Both the position numbers and the translations under genes were made by a program. From SCGC-AG-212-J23 sp035762345 (GTDB lineage Bacteria > Pseudomonadota > Gammaproteobacteria > Burkholderiales > SG8-39), in NCBI GenBank assembly GCA_035762345.1, contig DASTPE010000079.1:1-64000 (forward strand): a stretch of 64,000 nucleotides of DNA, in the 5' to 3' direction. The notes under the pieces were generated by a model. The model was not told the DNA's origin and ran no database searches. It worked only from the letters and a program-made list of their open reading frames with translations. Positions within the stretch are counted from its first letter, which is position 1. Each line of letters opens with the position of its first letter. Of the stretch, positions 36,429 through 44,296 are shown in pieces.

Positions 36429-37143
36429 AGTCGTCTTCGGCTTCCATGCCGTGCTCGCACGGCTGCGCGCCGACCCGAAGTCCGTGATCGAGATCTTCCT
36501 CGATGAGACGCGCAACGACGCGCGCGGCAGGGATCTCGTCGCAATGGCCGAGCGCGCCGGCGTGCGCGTCATGCGGGTTCCCACCAAGCGGCTGGACGGC
36601 TTCTACGGCGGCGGTAGGCACCAGGGAGTCGTGGCGCGCGTGGAGGTGAAGAACGTTCTCGACAACCTCACCCAGATTCTCGAACAGGTCAACAATCCCC
36701 TGCTTCTCGTGCTCGACGGCGTAACGGACCCTCACAATCTCGGTGCCTGCCTCCGGGTGGCGAATGCTGCGGGTGCGCAAGCGGTAATCGCGCCGCGCGA
36801 CCGTGCGGCGGGCATTACTCCGGTTGTCTCGAAGGTGGCCAGCGGCGCCGCCGAAGCCACGCCCTACCTGATGGTCACCAACCTCGCCCGCACGCTCGCC
36901 GAGCTGAAGGAGCGCAACATCTGGGTCGTGGGCGCCGATGAAGGCGCCGACGAAACGCTCTATGAGGCTGATCTTCCTCGATCAATTGCGTGGGTGCTCG
37001 GCGCCGAAGGCGAGGGCATGCGCCGCCTCACGCGCGAGAGCTGCGACCTTCTCGTGCGCATCCCGATGCGGGGCGAAGTGGAAAGCCTGAATGTCGCGGT
37101 GTCGGCCGGGATTTGTCTGTTCGAGTCCGTGCGGCGGCGGTAA
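36415..37143 (+). CDS. rlmB: 23S rRNA (guanosine-2'-O)-methyltransferase RlmB
   Basis: 242 residues: N-terminal substrate-binding domain (FGFHAVLARLRADP) and a SpoU trefoil-knot methyltransferase domain with DGVTDPHNLGACLRVA, LGAEGEGMRRLTRESCD and VESLNVAVSAGICLFE. It methylates G2251 of 23S rRNA in known homologues. It overlaps rnr, as in many proteobacteria. Confidence 0.96.
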   Translation: MREPRVVFGFHAVLARLRADPKSVIEIFLDETRNDARGRDLVAMAERAGVRVMRVPTKRLDGFYGGGRHQGVVARVEVKNVLDNLTQILEQVNNPLLLVLDGVTDPHNLGACLRVANAAGAQAVIAPRDRAAGITPVVSKVASGAAEATPYLMVTNLARTLAELKERNIWVVGADEGADETLYEADLPRSIAWVLGAEGEGMRRLTRESCDLLVRIPMRGEVESLNVAVSAGICLFESVRRR

Positions 37144-37153
37144 CATTTCAGAC

Positions 37154-37789
37154 ATGCGCGCGCTGGTCATCGACGATCATCCGCTGATCCAGGAAATCGT
37201 GCCGGCCGTGCTCGCCAAGGCGCTTGGCGAAGTCGCGGTCGCCACTGAGTCGACTTTGGAAGCTGGAATCGCGCGCGCCGCGCGCGACGAGATTCCGGAG
37301 CTCGTCGTCCTCGACCTCGGCTTGCCCGGCTGCCAGGGACTCGAGGCGCTGGCGCGCTTCCGCTCCAAGTTTCCGGAGATACCGCTCGTCGTGCTGTCGT
37401 GCACCTGCGATCGCGATTCGATTCGTGCCGCATTCGAAGCCGGGGCGGCCGGATACATTCCCAAGACTTCGAAGCCAGACGTAATGATCGCCGCGATCAG
37501 GGTCGTGGCCGCAGGCGGAAGGTATGTGCCTCCCGAAGCGCTCGAGGACGCGGCGGGCAAAATGCGGCCGGCGCCGCGCGTCACGGCCGCATTCGAGCTG
37601 ACGCAGCGCCAAGAGCAGGTGCTGCGGCTCATCCTCAAGGGCCATAACAACGAGCGCATCGCCGCCGAGCTCTCGATCGCCTGCAACACGGTGAAACAGC
37701 ATGTGCATGCGATCTTCACCGCTCTGGGGGTCTCCACGCGCGCCGAAGCGGTCATCGCTGCGACGCGTCGCGGCTTCTTGCCGGGCTGA
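37154..37789 (+). CDS. NarL/LuxR-family response regulator, 211 aa
   Basis: Receiver domain (residues 1-120) with MRALVIDDHP, acceptor Asp54 in VVLDLGLPG and Lys in IPKTS, then a LuxR-type HTH at about 150-205 (LTQRQEQVLRLILKGHNNER, NTVKQHVHAIFTALGVSTR). Start at ATG 37154, directly at the receiver. No kinase gene is next to it, so it is an orphan regulator; it follows rlmB by 10 bases. Confidence 0.92.
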   Translation: MRALVIDDHPLIQEIVPAVLAKALGEVAVATESTLEAGIARAARDEIPELVVLDLGLPGCQGLEALARFRSKFPEIPLVVLSCTCDRDSIRAAFEAGAAGYIPKTSKPDVMIAAIRVVAAGGRYVPPEALEDAAGKMRPAPRVTAAFELTQRQEQVLRLILKGHNNERIAAELSIACNTVKQHVHAIFTALGVSTRAEAVIAATRRGFLPG

Positions 37790-37977
37790 TCGCAAGAACC
37801 GTCCTTGGCCGCCATGGTCTCCCTGGAGAAGGTGAAGCAGGAGCTCGGCATCGGCGGCGTAGGGTAGGCACGAGTTTCCAGTTTTCCAGTACAATCCCGC
37901 CCCTTCCTGGTCGCACCGTACGCATGACGGTCGGCCTCATTACCAAAATGACCCATGGGAAAGGAGCAGAACCAAGC
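37790..37977 (+). promoter_or_regulatory. Leader region upstream of the rpsF operon
   Basis: A -10-like TACAAT is at 37890-37895, with no convincing -35. Further down CCGT (37916-37919) pairs with ACGG (37927-37930) around a 7-base loop. This could be part of an S6:S18-type ribosomal-protein leader, but the full conserved fold was not recognised. AAGGAG at 37961-37966 is the ribosome site for rpsF. An in-frame ATG at 37924 lies in this leader and is probably not used. Confidence 0.35.
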
Positions 37978-38382
37978 ATGCGGCATTACGAGATCGTTTT
38001 CATCGTCCATCCCGACCAGAGCGAGCAGGTGCCGCAGATGGTCGAGCGTTACAAGGGCCTCATCGCCCAGCGCAACGGCACCGTGCATCGCCTCGAGGAC
38101 TGGGGCCGCCGGCAGCTCGCCTACCCGATCGCCAAGGTTCACAAGGCGCACTACGTGCTCATGAACATCGAGTGCGACAACGAAACGCTGAAGGAGCTCG
38201 AGCACTCGTTCAAGTTCAGCGACGCGGTGCTGCGGCACCTGATCGTCGCGATGCCCAAGGCGCATACCACGCCCTCGCCGATGATGCGCGAGGAGAAGTC
38301 GAAGTCGCTGATGGAGCGGGGCGCCGGCGCCTCCGGCGAGGTGGCGCCTGAACCGGGTCGAGCTGAGCGGCCAGCTGCTTGA
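37978..38382 (+). CDS. rpsF: 30S ribosomal protein S6
   Basis: 134 residues: MRHYEIVFIVHPDQSEQVP, EDWGRRQLAYPIAKVHKAHYV and RHLIVAMPKAH are standard S6 segments, with an extended Ser/Glu/Pro tail. The start at ATG 37978 gives the canonical N-terminus and has AAGGAG 12 bases upstream. First gene of rpsF-priB-rpsR-rplI; its end overlaps priB. Confidence 0.97.
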   Translation: MRHYEIVFIVHPDQSEQVPQMVERYKGLIAQRNGTVHRLEDWGRRQLAYPIAKVHKAHYVLMNIECDNETLKELEHSFKFSDAVLRHLIVAMPKAHTTPSPMMREEKSKSLMERGAGASGEVAPEPGRAERPAA

Positions 38383-38671
38383 GCTGGGGGCGTTGCGTTA
38401 CACGCCGGCCGGCGTTGCCGCGGTCGAGTTCAGGCTCGCGCACCGTTCCGAGCAGGACGAGGCGGGCGGGCGCAGGAGGGTCGAGGCCGAGGTGAGCGCG
38501 GTGGCTTTCGACACCCAGGCGAAGCTGCTCGCGGGCAGGCCGCTCGGCAGCGCCGTGAGAGTAGAGGGATTTCTGGGAGCAAAGAGCAAGCGTTCCAAGC
38601 GGCTCGTGCTCCATGTGACCAAGATCGAATTCATCGAAGGAGAGCAACATGCCACCGCCCCGCAGAGGTAA
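38348..38671 (+). CDS. priB: Primosomal replication protein N (PriB), probable CTG start
   Basis: An OB-fold single-strand-binding protein used in PriA-dependent replication restart. Conserved sequence starts at LNRVELSGQLLELGALRYTP, but no ATG, GTG or TTG is in frame before it; the frame is closed by a TGA at 38309-38311. CTG 38348 directly precedes AACCGG and is preceded at six bases by GAGG (38338-38341), so CTG is the best start. TTG 38393 would delete the first strand. The gene overlaps rpsF by 35 bases and rpsR by 23. Confidence 0.8.
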   Translation: MNRVELSGQLLELGALRYTPAGVAAVEFRLAHRSEQDEAGGRRRVEAEVSAVAFDTQAKLLAGRPLGSAVRVEGFLGAKSKRSKRLVLHVTKIEFIEGEQHATAPQR

Positions 38672-38942
38672 AGGCAAGGGTAAAGGGAAGTTCGCCAAGG
38701 ACAAGAAAGACCGCGGCCAGCGGGCGCTCTTCCGCCGGCGCAAGTTCTGCCGCTTCACCGCCGAGAAAGCGGAGTGGATCGACTACAAGGACGTCGAGAC
38801 GCTGAAGGATTTCATCAACGAGACGGGCAAGATCATCCCGGCGCGCATCACCGGGACCGCCTCGGGCTACCAGCGCCAGCTGTCGGAGGCGATCAAGCGG
38901 GCGCGCTTCCTGGCGCTGCTGCCCTATACGGACCTGCACTGA
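38649..38942 (+). CDS. rpsR: 30S ribosomal protein S18
   Basis: 97 residues with a Lys/Gly-rich N-terminal extension (MPPPRRGKGKGKGKFAK) and the S18 core FRRRKFCRFTAEK, DYKDVETLKDFINETGKIIP, ARITGTASGYQRQLSEAIKR. S18 pairs with S6 on the ribosome platform. It starts inside the end of priB. Confidence 0.97.
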   Translation: MPPPRRGKGKGKGKFAKDKKDRGQRALFRRRKFCRFTAEKAEWIDYKDVETLKDFINETGKIIPARITGTASGYQRQLSEAIKRARFLALLPYTDLH

Positions 38943-38961
38943 GATCGAAGTCCATACCGCT

Positions 38962-39411
38962 ATGGAAGTGATACTTCTCGAGAAAATCGCGAACCTGGGC
39001 GAGCTCGGCCAGGTGGTGAAGGTGAAGGACGGCTACGCGCGCAACTATCTCATTCCGCACGGCAAGGCGAAGCGTGCGACCGAGGAGAACCGCAAGGCGT
39101 TCGAGGCGCGCCGCGTCGAGCTCGAGCAGGCGCAGGCCAGCGCGCTCGCCAAGGCGCAGGAGCGCGCCGGCAAGCTCGACGGCCTGACGCTGCAAATCAT
39201 GCAAAAGGCGGGGCCCGACGGCCGATTGTTCGGCTCGGTCACCAACTACGACATCGTGGAAGCGCTCAAAAAGCAGGGTCATGAGGTGGAGCGCGCGCAG
39301 ATCCGCATGCCGCAGGGGCCGCTCAAGCAGGTGGGCGACTTTCCGATTCAGATCGCGCTGCACACCGACGTCGCCGTCACCATCACGGTCTCGGTGCTCG
39401 GCGAGCAATAA
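38962..39411 (+). CDS. rplI: 50S ribosomal protein L9
   Basis: 149 residues: MEVILLEKIANLGELGQVV, VKDGYARNYLIPHGKA, long central helix, and C-terminal RMPQGPLKQVGDFPIQI. It binds 23S rRNA at the base of the L1 stalk. Last gene of the ribosomal run; a terminator follows. Confidence 0.98.
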   Translation: MEVILLEKIANLGELGQVVKVKDGYARNYLIPHGKAKRATEENRKAFEARRVELEQAQASALAKAQERAGKLDGLTLQIMQKAGPDGRLFGSVTNYDIVEALKKQGHEVERAQIRMPQGPLKQVGDFPIQIALHTDVAVTITVSVLGEQ

Positions 39412-39428
39412 GCGCTTAGTCCCGGCGA

Positions 39429-39454
39429 GAAGCGGCCGCTGCGGCCCTTTTTTT
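39429..39454 (+). terminator. Rho-independent terminator after rplI
   Basis: GGCC-GCTGC-GGCC (39434-39446) with weak flanking pairing, followed by seven T (39448-39454). It ends the rpsF-rplI transcript before dnaB. Confidence 0.75.
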
Positions 39455-39713
39455 GCGGTTGCATGGATGTTTATACAGTAATAGACTGACGTGACGTGTC
39501 AAGAAATTTAATTTGGACTTGTACAGCGCCATCCACAAAGTACCGACAGCCTGCTCACAGGCTATCCACAGGCGCCAGGGCCTGCTAGCCCCGGATGATC
39601 AAATTTTTGGCAGCGCCGCGGCGCGAAAGCGTTCGTAAAGCCCGCGTTTCGACTTATCAAATCGAAAACCGGGTGTCGCTTCCTATGATGCGCGCCGGGG
39701 AGGTCACCACAAG
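39455..39713. promoter_or_regulatory. dnaB upstream region with DnaA-box-like 9-mers
   Basis: This AT-richer gap upstream of dnaB contains CTATCCACA (39562-39570, one mismatch to the DnaA box TTATCCACA) and CCATCCACA (39529-39537, two mismatches). An AT-rich block AAGAAATTTAATTT lies at 39501-39514. A dnaB promoter must lie here; no clear -35/-10 pair was found. Confidence 0.35.
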
Positions 39714-41138
39714 ATGCCCGTTGCACAAACGGTAGCGCGACACGACGTCGCGGACCCGCAGCTCGTCGCGCTCAGGCTGCCGCCGCATTCCGTCGAAGCG
39801 GAGCAGTCCCTGCTCGGCGCGCTGGTTCTCGACAATCAAGCATTCGACCGCGTCGCTGACCTCGTTTCCGCGGACGATTTTTACCGCGACGACCACCGCC
39901 GCATCTGGCGCCACATCGCGCGCCTGGTGGAGGCGAGCCGGCCCGCCGACGTAGTCACGGTGTCCGAGTCGATCGAAGCGAGCGAGGACAAGGACAAGAC
40001 CGGCGGGGCGGCCTACCTCGCGGCGCTTGCGCAGAACACGCCGAGCGCGCTCAACATCCGGCGTTACGCCGAGCTCGTGCGCGAGCGCGCGGTGCAGCGG
40101 CGCCTCGCGCAGGTCGCCACCGAGATCGCCGAGACCGCGCTCGCCCCGACCGGCAAGGAGGTGGGGCAACTTCTCGACGAGGCGGAGTCGAGGATCTTCC
40201 AGATCGCGGAGTCGGGCGCGCGCAAGGACCAGGGCCTGATCGGCATCAGCCCGGTTCTTGCCAGGGTCTTCGAGCGCATCGACCACCTCCACAGCCAGGA
40301 CAATCCCTCCGACGTCACCGGAGTTCCTTCCGGCTTCGTCGACCTCGACCGCAAGACCGCCGGATTGCAGCCGGGGGACCTGATCATCGTGGCCGGACGC
40401 CCGTCGATGGGAAAAACCGCGCTTGCGCTCAATATTGCGGAGCACGTCGCCCTGCATCCCAGCGTCGGCCTGCCCGTGGCGATCTTCAGCATGGAAATGA
40501 GTGCGACCCAGCTCGCCATGCGCATGCTTTCATCGATGGCCAGGGTCGATCAGACCAAGCTGCGCACGGGAAGGCTCGACAACGAGGAATGGGCCAACCT
40601 CACCGACGCGATCGGCAAGCTGAACGAAGCGCGCATTCACGTGGACGAGACGGCGGCCCTCAACGCTTTGGAACTCCGCGCGCGGGCGCGGCGCATGAAG
40701 CGCGAATACGGCAAGCTCGGCCTGGTGGTCGTCGACTACCTGCAGCTCATGTCGGCCACCTCTCAGGGCGAGAACCGCGCGACCGAGATATCGGAGATCT
40801 CGCGCTCGCTCAAGGCACTCGCCAAGGAGCTCGATGTCCCGGTGATCGCGCTCTCGCAGCTCTCGCGCGCGGTCGAGCAGCGCAACGACCGCCGGCCGCT
40901 GATGTCCGACCTGCGTGAATCGGGCGCGATCGAGCAGGACGCCGACGTGATCCTTTTCATCTTTCGCGAAGAGGTCTATGCCCCGGAAAAAGAGGAAGCG
41001 AGGGGCAGAGCGGAAGTCATCATCGGAAAGCAGAGAAACGGGCCCATAGGTACTATTGCGCTTACGTTCATGGGGCAGTTCACTCGCTTCGCGAACGCCC
41101 TTGCCTTCGAGGGAGGCGGACAATGGCCGAACCGCTGA
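39714..41138 (+). CDS. dnaB: Replicative DNA helicase DnaB
   Basis: 474 residues: N-terminal DnaB domain (PHSVEAEQSLLGALVLDN), linker, and RecA-like helicase with Walker A GRPSMGKTALALNIA, EMSATQLAMRML, Walker B LVVVDYLQLM and LSQLSRAVEQRNDRRP. It is the hexameric fork helicase. Its last 16 bases overlap the CDGSH gene. Confidence 0.98.
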   Translation: MPVAQTVARHDVADPQLVALRLPPHSVEAEQSLLGALVLDNQAFDRVADLVSADDFYRDDHRRIWRHIARLVEASRPADVVTVSESIEASEDKDKTGGAAYLAALAQNTPSALNIRRYAELVRERAVQRRLAQVATEIAETALAPTGKEVGQLLDEAESRIFQIAESGARKDQGLIGISPVLARVFERIDHLHSQDNPSDVTGVPSGFVDLDRKTAGLQPGDLIIVAGRPSMGKTALALNIAEHVALHPSVGLPVAIFSMEMSATQLAMRMLSSMARVDQTKLRTGRLDNEEWANLTDAIGKLNEARIHVDETAALNALELRARARRMKREYGKLGLVVVDYLQLMSATSQGENRATEISEISRSLKALAKELDVPVIALSQLSRAVEQRNDRRPLMSDLRESGAIEQDADVILFIFREEVYAPEKEEARGRAEVIIGKQRNGPIGTIALTFMGQFTRFANALAFEGGGQWPNR

Positions 41139-41371
41139 TCGCGCAGAAATCCCCTTATGCCGTCGAGCTCGCCCCCGGAGACTACTGGTGGTGCCGCTGC
41201 GGGCAGTCGAAGCGCCAGCCGTTCTGCGACGGCTCGCACAAGACGACGGAGTTCACGCCGGTAAAGTTCACCATGTCCGAGGCGCAGAAGATCTGGCTGT
41301 GCGGCTGCAAGCGCAGCGGCAACAAGCCCTTCTGCGACGGGTCACACAAAAAGCTCGCTTCTACTTCTTAG
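41123..41371 (+). CDS. Tandem CDGSH iron-sulfur protein, 82 aa
   Basis: Two CDGSH motifs: CRCGQSKRQPFCDGSH and CGCKRSGNKPFCDGSH. Each has the 3Cys-1His ligand set of a mitoNEET-type 2Fe-2S cluster. Likely a small cytoplasmic redox or cluster-transfer protein. It starts inside the dnaB end and overlaps the convergent methyltransferase by 11 bases. Confidence 0.93.
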   Translation: MAEPLIAQKSPYAVELAPGDYWWCRCGQSKRQPFCDGSHKTTEFTPVKFTMSEAQKIWLCGCKRSGNKPFCDGSHKKLASTS

Positions 41372-42194
41372 CTGCGGTCCACTTCCCCTCCGCGCCTTTC
41401 TCGTCGCGGAAGCTGCCCTCCATCTTGGCGCCGCTGACGCGGCCGGTGAAGTCGCGGCGCACGCGGTTCTGATCGACGTAGGCAAAGCTGATCGCCGTGC
41501 CGCGCAGCTTGACATCGCGCAGCCCGGCGTGGATCGGGCCGAAAGCGAGGGTGCCGCTCACCTTCTGGAAGGTCTGCTCGAGCGTCATCTCGTGTTGCTG
41601 GCCGCCTGCGTCCAGGTTCCAGTTTCCCATGACGTTGGCGGGCACGATCCAGAAGTAGGCGCGCCGTCCGTCGAGGGTGGAGATCTCGTCGGCTTCCCAG
41701 TCCTCCATGCTGAACGAGTGCGACACGACGCGCGTGCCCGGCCGCATCGACAGGAGCTGCGGCCTGAGCTTCATGTTGAGGGCGGGCAGGAGGTACAGCG
41801 TGATCACCGTGGCCTGGGTGAAGTCGGTGGCGAAGATGTCGCCGTGCCGGATCTGCGCCTTGCCCGCGCCGGTTCCCGCGACGCCCGCTTTCTGCGCGTT
41901 CTCGTTCGCATGCTTCACCATCTCGGGGTTGTACTCGATGCCCACGGCGCGGGCGCCGAACTTCTTCGCCGCCATGATCGCGATCTTGCCGTCGCCCGCG
42001 CCCAGGTCCCACACATAATCGTTGGGCGTGACCTGCGCCATCACCAGCATGCGCTCGACCACGTCGTCGGGCGTCGGCACCCAGATGACGTCCTTGCCGG
42101 ACTGGCCGACCTGCGGCGTGTACTGCGCTGCGGCGAGCGCCGCAAACGTTGAGAGGAAGAGAGCGATCGGGAGGCGGGCAAGAGCGGTCATCAC
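41361..42194 (-). CDS. Class I SAM-methyltransferase-fold protein with signal peptide, 277 aa
   Basis: A signal peptide (ALARLPIALFLSTFAALAAAQ, cleavage about residue 23) precedes a methyltransferase-like core: DDVVERMLVMAQVTPND, the SAM loop VWDLGAGDGKIAIMAAKKFG and acidic VGIEYNPEMVKHA. A C-terminal beta-rich domain follows (about 175-277). SAM is not expected in the periplasm, so either the signal is an anchor or the fold is reused. ATG 42191 (second Met) is equally possible. Confidence 0.8.
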   Translation of the reverse strand: MMTALARLPIALFLSTFAALAAAQYTPQVGQSGKDVIWVPTPDDVVERMLVMAQVTPNDYVWDLGAGDGKIAIMAAKKFGARAVGIEYNPEMVKHANENAQKAGVAGTGAGKAQIRHGDIFATDFTQATVITLYLLPALNMKLRPQLLSMRPGTRVVSHSFSMEDWEADEISTLDGRRAYFWIVPANVMGNWNLDAGGQQHEMTLEQTFQKVSGTLAFGPIHAGLRDVKLRGTAISFAYVDQNRVRRDFTGRVSGAKMEGSFRDEKGAEGKWTAAKK

Positions 42195-42279
42195 GGTTTC
42201 CGGAGGAAGAAAGGCTGCGAAATGTAGCAGAAAGGGGTCCCGCCTTGGCGAAACACCTTCCTGCTCGGATTATTCCTTG

Positions 42280-43746
42280 CTAGAGCACGTCGGCGGCGTG
42301 GTCGGCGAGTCGCGAGCGCTCGCCGCGGGCGAGCGTGACGTGCCCGGCGTGCCCCCAGTCCTTCATGCGGTCGACGACGTAGGTGAGGCCCGACGATCCT
42401 TCAGTAAGGTAAGGCGTGTCGATCTGCGCGATGTTGCCCAGGCACACCACCTTGGTGCCCGGGCCCGCGCGCGTGACCAGGGTCTTCATCTGCTTGGGCG
42501 TCAGGTTCTGCGCCTCGTCGATGATGAGCCACTTGTTGACGAAAGTGCGGCCGCGCATGAAGTTGAGTGACTTGATCCTGATGCGCGAGCGCACGAGGTC
42601 GCGCGTCGCGGCGCGGCCCCACTCGCCGCCCGACTCGTCCGAGGCGTTGAGCACGTCGAGATTGTCCTCGAGCGCGCCCATCCAGGGCTGCATCTTCTCC
42701 TCCTCGGTGCCCGGCAGGAAGCCGATGTCCTCGCCGAGCGGAACCGTCACCCGAGTCATGATGATCTCCGAGTAGCGCTTCTCGTCGAGCACCTGGGTGA
42801 GCCCGGCGGCGAGCGCGAGCAGCGTCTTGCCGGTCCCTGCCTGGCCGAGGATCGTGACGAAGTCGACCGCCGGATTCATGAGCAGATTGAGCGCGAAGTT
42901 CTGCTCGCGGTTGCGCGCGGTAACGCCCCACACCGAGTTCTTGGCGTGAGTGTAGTCGCGCAGCGTCTCGAGCACTGCGACGCGGCCGAAGGCTTCCTTC
43001 ACCAGGGCGTGGAGCGGCCGCTCGCCCGACTCGTCGTACACGAATTCGTTCACGTGGAGCTTTGGCACCAGCGGCCCGCGCACGCGGTAGTAAGTATGAC
43101 CTTCCTTCTTCCACGACTCCATGTCCTTGCCGTGCGTGTTCCAGAAGTCGCGCGGCAGCGCGCGCACGCCGGTGTAGAGCAGGTCGGCGTCCTCGAGCAC
43201 CTTGTCGTTGGTGTAATCCTCGGCGGCGAGCCCGAGCGCGCGCGCCTTGATGCGCATGTTGATGTCCTTCGACACCAGCACCACCTCGCGCTCGGGGTGC
43301 TTTTGCTGCAACGCGCGCACTACGGCGAGGATCTGGTTGTCGGTGCGGCCCGAGGCGAGCGTTGCCGGCAGCTCGCCGTTGATGGCTTCGGTCTGCAGAA
43401 AAAGCCGCCCCTTCGACTGCTGAGCGTCCCTGATCTTGAGCGCGAGGCCTTTCTTGATCGAGTCGACATCCGCGCTCACGATCTCGTCGAGGAATCGGCT
43501 CGCTTGGCGAGCGTTACGCGAGACGTCCGAAAGCCCGCGCTTGTGCTGGTCGAGCTCTTCCAGGGTCGCGATCGGCAGGTAGAGGTCGTGCTCGTCGAAG
43601 CGGAAGAGACTCGTCGGATCGTGCATCAGCACGTTCGTATCGATGACGAAGAGCTTCTTCGGCTTGGCTTGCTTGCGGGACGACTTCACGGCGAGGACGG
43701 ACTCACTCTCTACTGCGGGCGGCTCGACATCATAATGCTTTAACAA
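42280..43746 (-). CDS. PIN-PhoH family ATPase/RNase (PhoH2-like), 488 aa
   Basis: An N-terminal PIN nuclease domain (FVIDTNVLMHDP, ATLEELDQHK, LVSKDINMRIKA) is fused to a PhoH ATPase domain (ILGQAGTGKTLLALAAG Walker A, LIIDEAQNLTPKQMK). This layout matches PhoH2/YlaK proteins, which couple RNA unwinding to cleavage. The start overlaps the bcp stop by 17 bases. Confidence 0.94.
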   Translation of the reverse strand: MLKHYDVEPPAVESESVLAVKSSRKQAKPKKLFVIDTNVLMHDPTSLFRFDEHDLYLPIATLEELDQHKRGLSDVSRNARQASRFLDEIVSADVDSIKKGLALKIRDAQQSKGRLFLQTEAINGELPATLASGRTDNQILAVVRALQQKHPEREVVLVSKDINMRIKARALGLAAEDYTNDKVLEDADLLYTGVRALPRDFWNTHGKDMESWKKEGHTYYRVRGPLVPKLHVNEFVYDESGERPLHALVKEAFGRVAVLETLRDYTHAKNSVWGVTARNREQNFALNLLMNPAVDFVTILGQAGTGKTLLALAAGLTQVLDEKRYSEIIMTRVTVPLGEDIGFLPGTEEEKMQPWMGALEDNLDVLNASDESGGEWGRAATRDLVRSRIRIKSLNFMRGRTFVNKWLIIDEAQNLTPKQMKTLVTRAGPGTKVVCLGNIAQIDTPYLTEGSSGLTYVVDRMKDWGHAGHVTLARGERSRLADHAADVL

Positions 43747-44185
43747 AGTTCAATACCTCCTGGACGTGGCCCGGCACTTTCACCCCGCGCCATTCGCGCA
43801 CCACCCTTCGTTTTTCGTCAAGCAGGAAGGTGCTGCGCTCGATGCCGCGGACCTTTCTTCCGTACATGTTCTTCATCTTGATCACGCCGAACAGCTTGCA
43901 CGCGGTCTCCTCCGCGTCCGAGAGCAGCTCGAACGGAAACTTCATCTTCGCCTTGAATCCCTCGTGCGACTTGAGCGAGTCGCGGGAGATACCGAACACT
44001 TCGGCGCCCGCGTTCGTGAATTGCCGGTGCAGATCCCTGAAGTCGGCGCCCTCGGTGGTGCAGCCCGGCGTATCGTCCTTCGGATAGAAATAGAGGAGCA
44101 GCTTGCTGCCACGAGCGCTCGAGAGCCTGAAGATGCCGCCGCCGGTGCTGGGAAGGCTGAAGTCCGGAACCGGCTTGCCGAGCAT
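43730..44185 (-). CDS. bcp: Thioredoxin-dependent peroxiredoxin (BCP/PrxQ)
   Basis: 151 residues with the peroxidatic Cys42 in YPKDDTPGCTTEGADF. The usual second Cys five residues on is absent (Ala47); the only other Cys is Cys96 in TACKLFG, which fits the alpha-3 resolving position of some BCPs. It reduces H2O2 and alkyl peroxides using thioredoxin. It overlaps the phoH gene. Confidence 0.93.
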   Translation of the reverse strand: MLGKPVPDFSLPSTGGGIFRLSSARGSKLLLYFYPKDDTPGCTTEGADFRDLHRQFTNAGAEVFGISRDSLKSHEGFKAKMKFPFELLSDAEETACKLFGVIKMKNMYGRKVRGIERSTFLLDEKRRVVREWRGVKVPGHVQEVLNFVKAL

Positions 44186-44214
44186 TTCCAGAGTTTCTTA
44201 TGCCTCTTCCGAGC

Positions 44215-44232
44215 AATGCGCTGTAACGCATT
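44215..44232. promoter_or_regulatory. Perfect hairpin upstream of bcp
   Basis: AATGCG-CTGTAA-CGCATT forms a perfect 6-bp inverted repeat about 30 bases upstream of the bcp start. It could be an operator or part of the bcp leader. Nothing in the sequence identifies a binding protein. Confidence 0.3.
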
Positions 44233-44296
44233 CATTGAACACAACTAATGTTTCCAATGCAAGCGCGCGCTGCGGGGTCCTGATTGGTAAGGCTTT

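Noticed and set aside
37801..37868. A short plus-strand peptide (MVSLEKVKQELGIGGVG) between the LuxR regulator gene and rpsF
   Set aside because: Only 17 codons, no ribosome site, and no conserved context; probably chance.
37909..37940. S6:S18-binding leader RNA
   Set aside because: A short CCGT/ACGG hairpin is present, but the paired bulge and outer stem of the known motif could not be recognised by eye.
37924..37977. An in-frame upstream ATG extending rpsF by 18 residues
   Set aside because: S6 homology begins at MRHYEIVF, and AAGGAG is placed for the ATG at 37978, not 37924.
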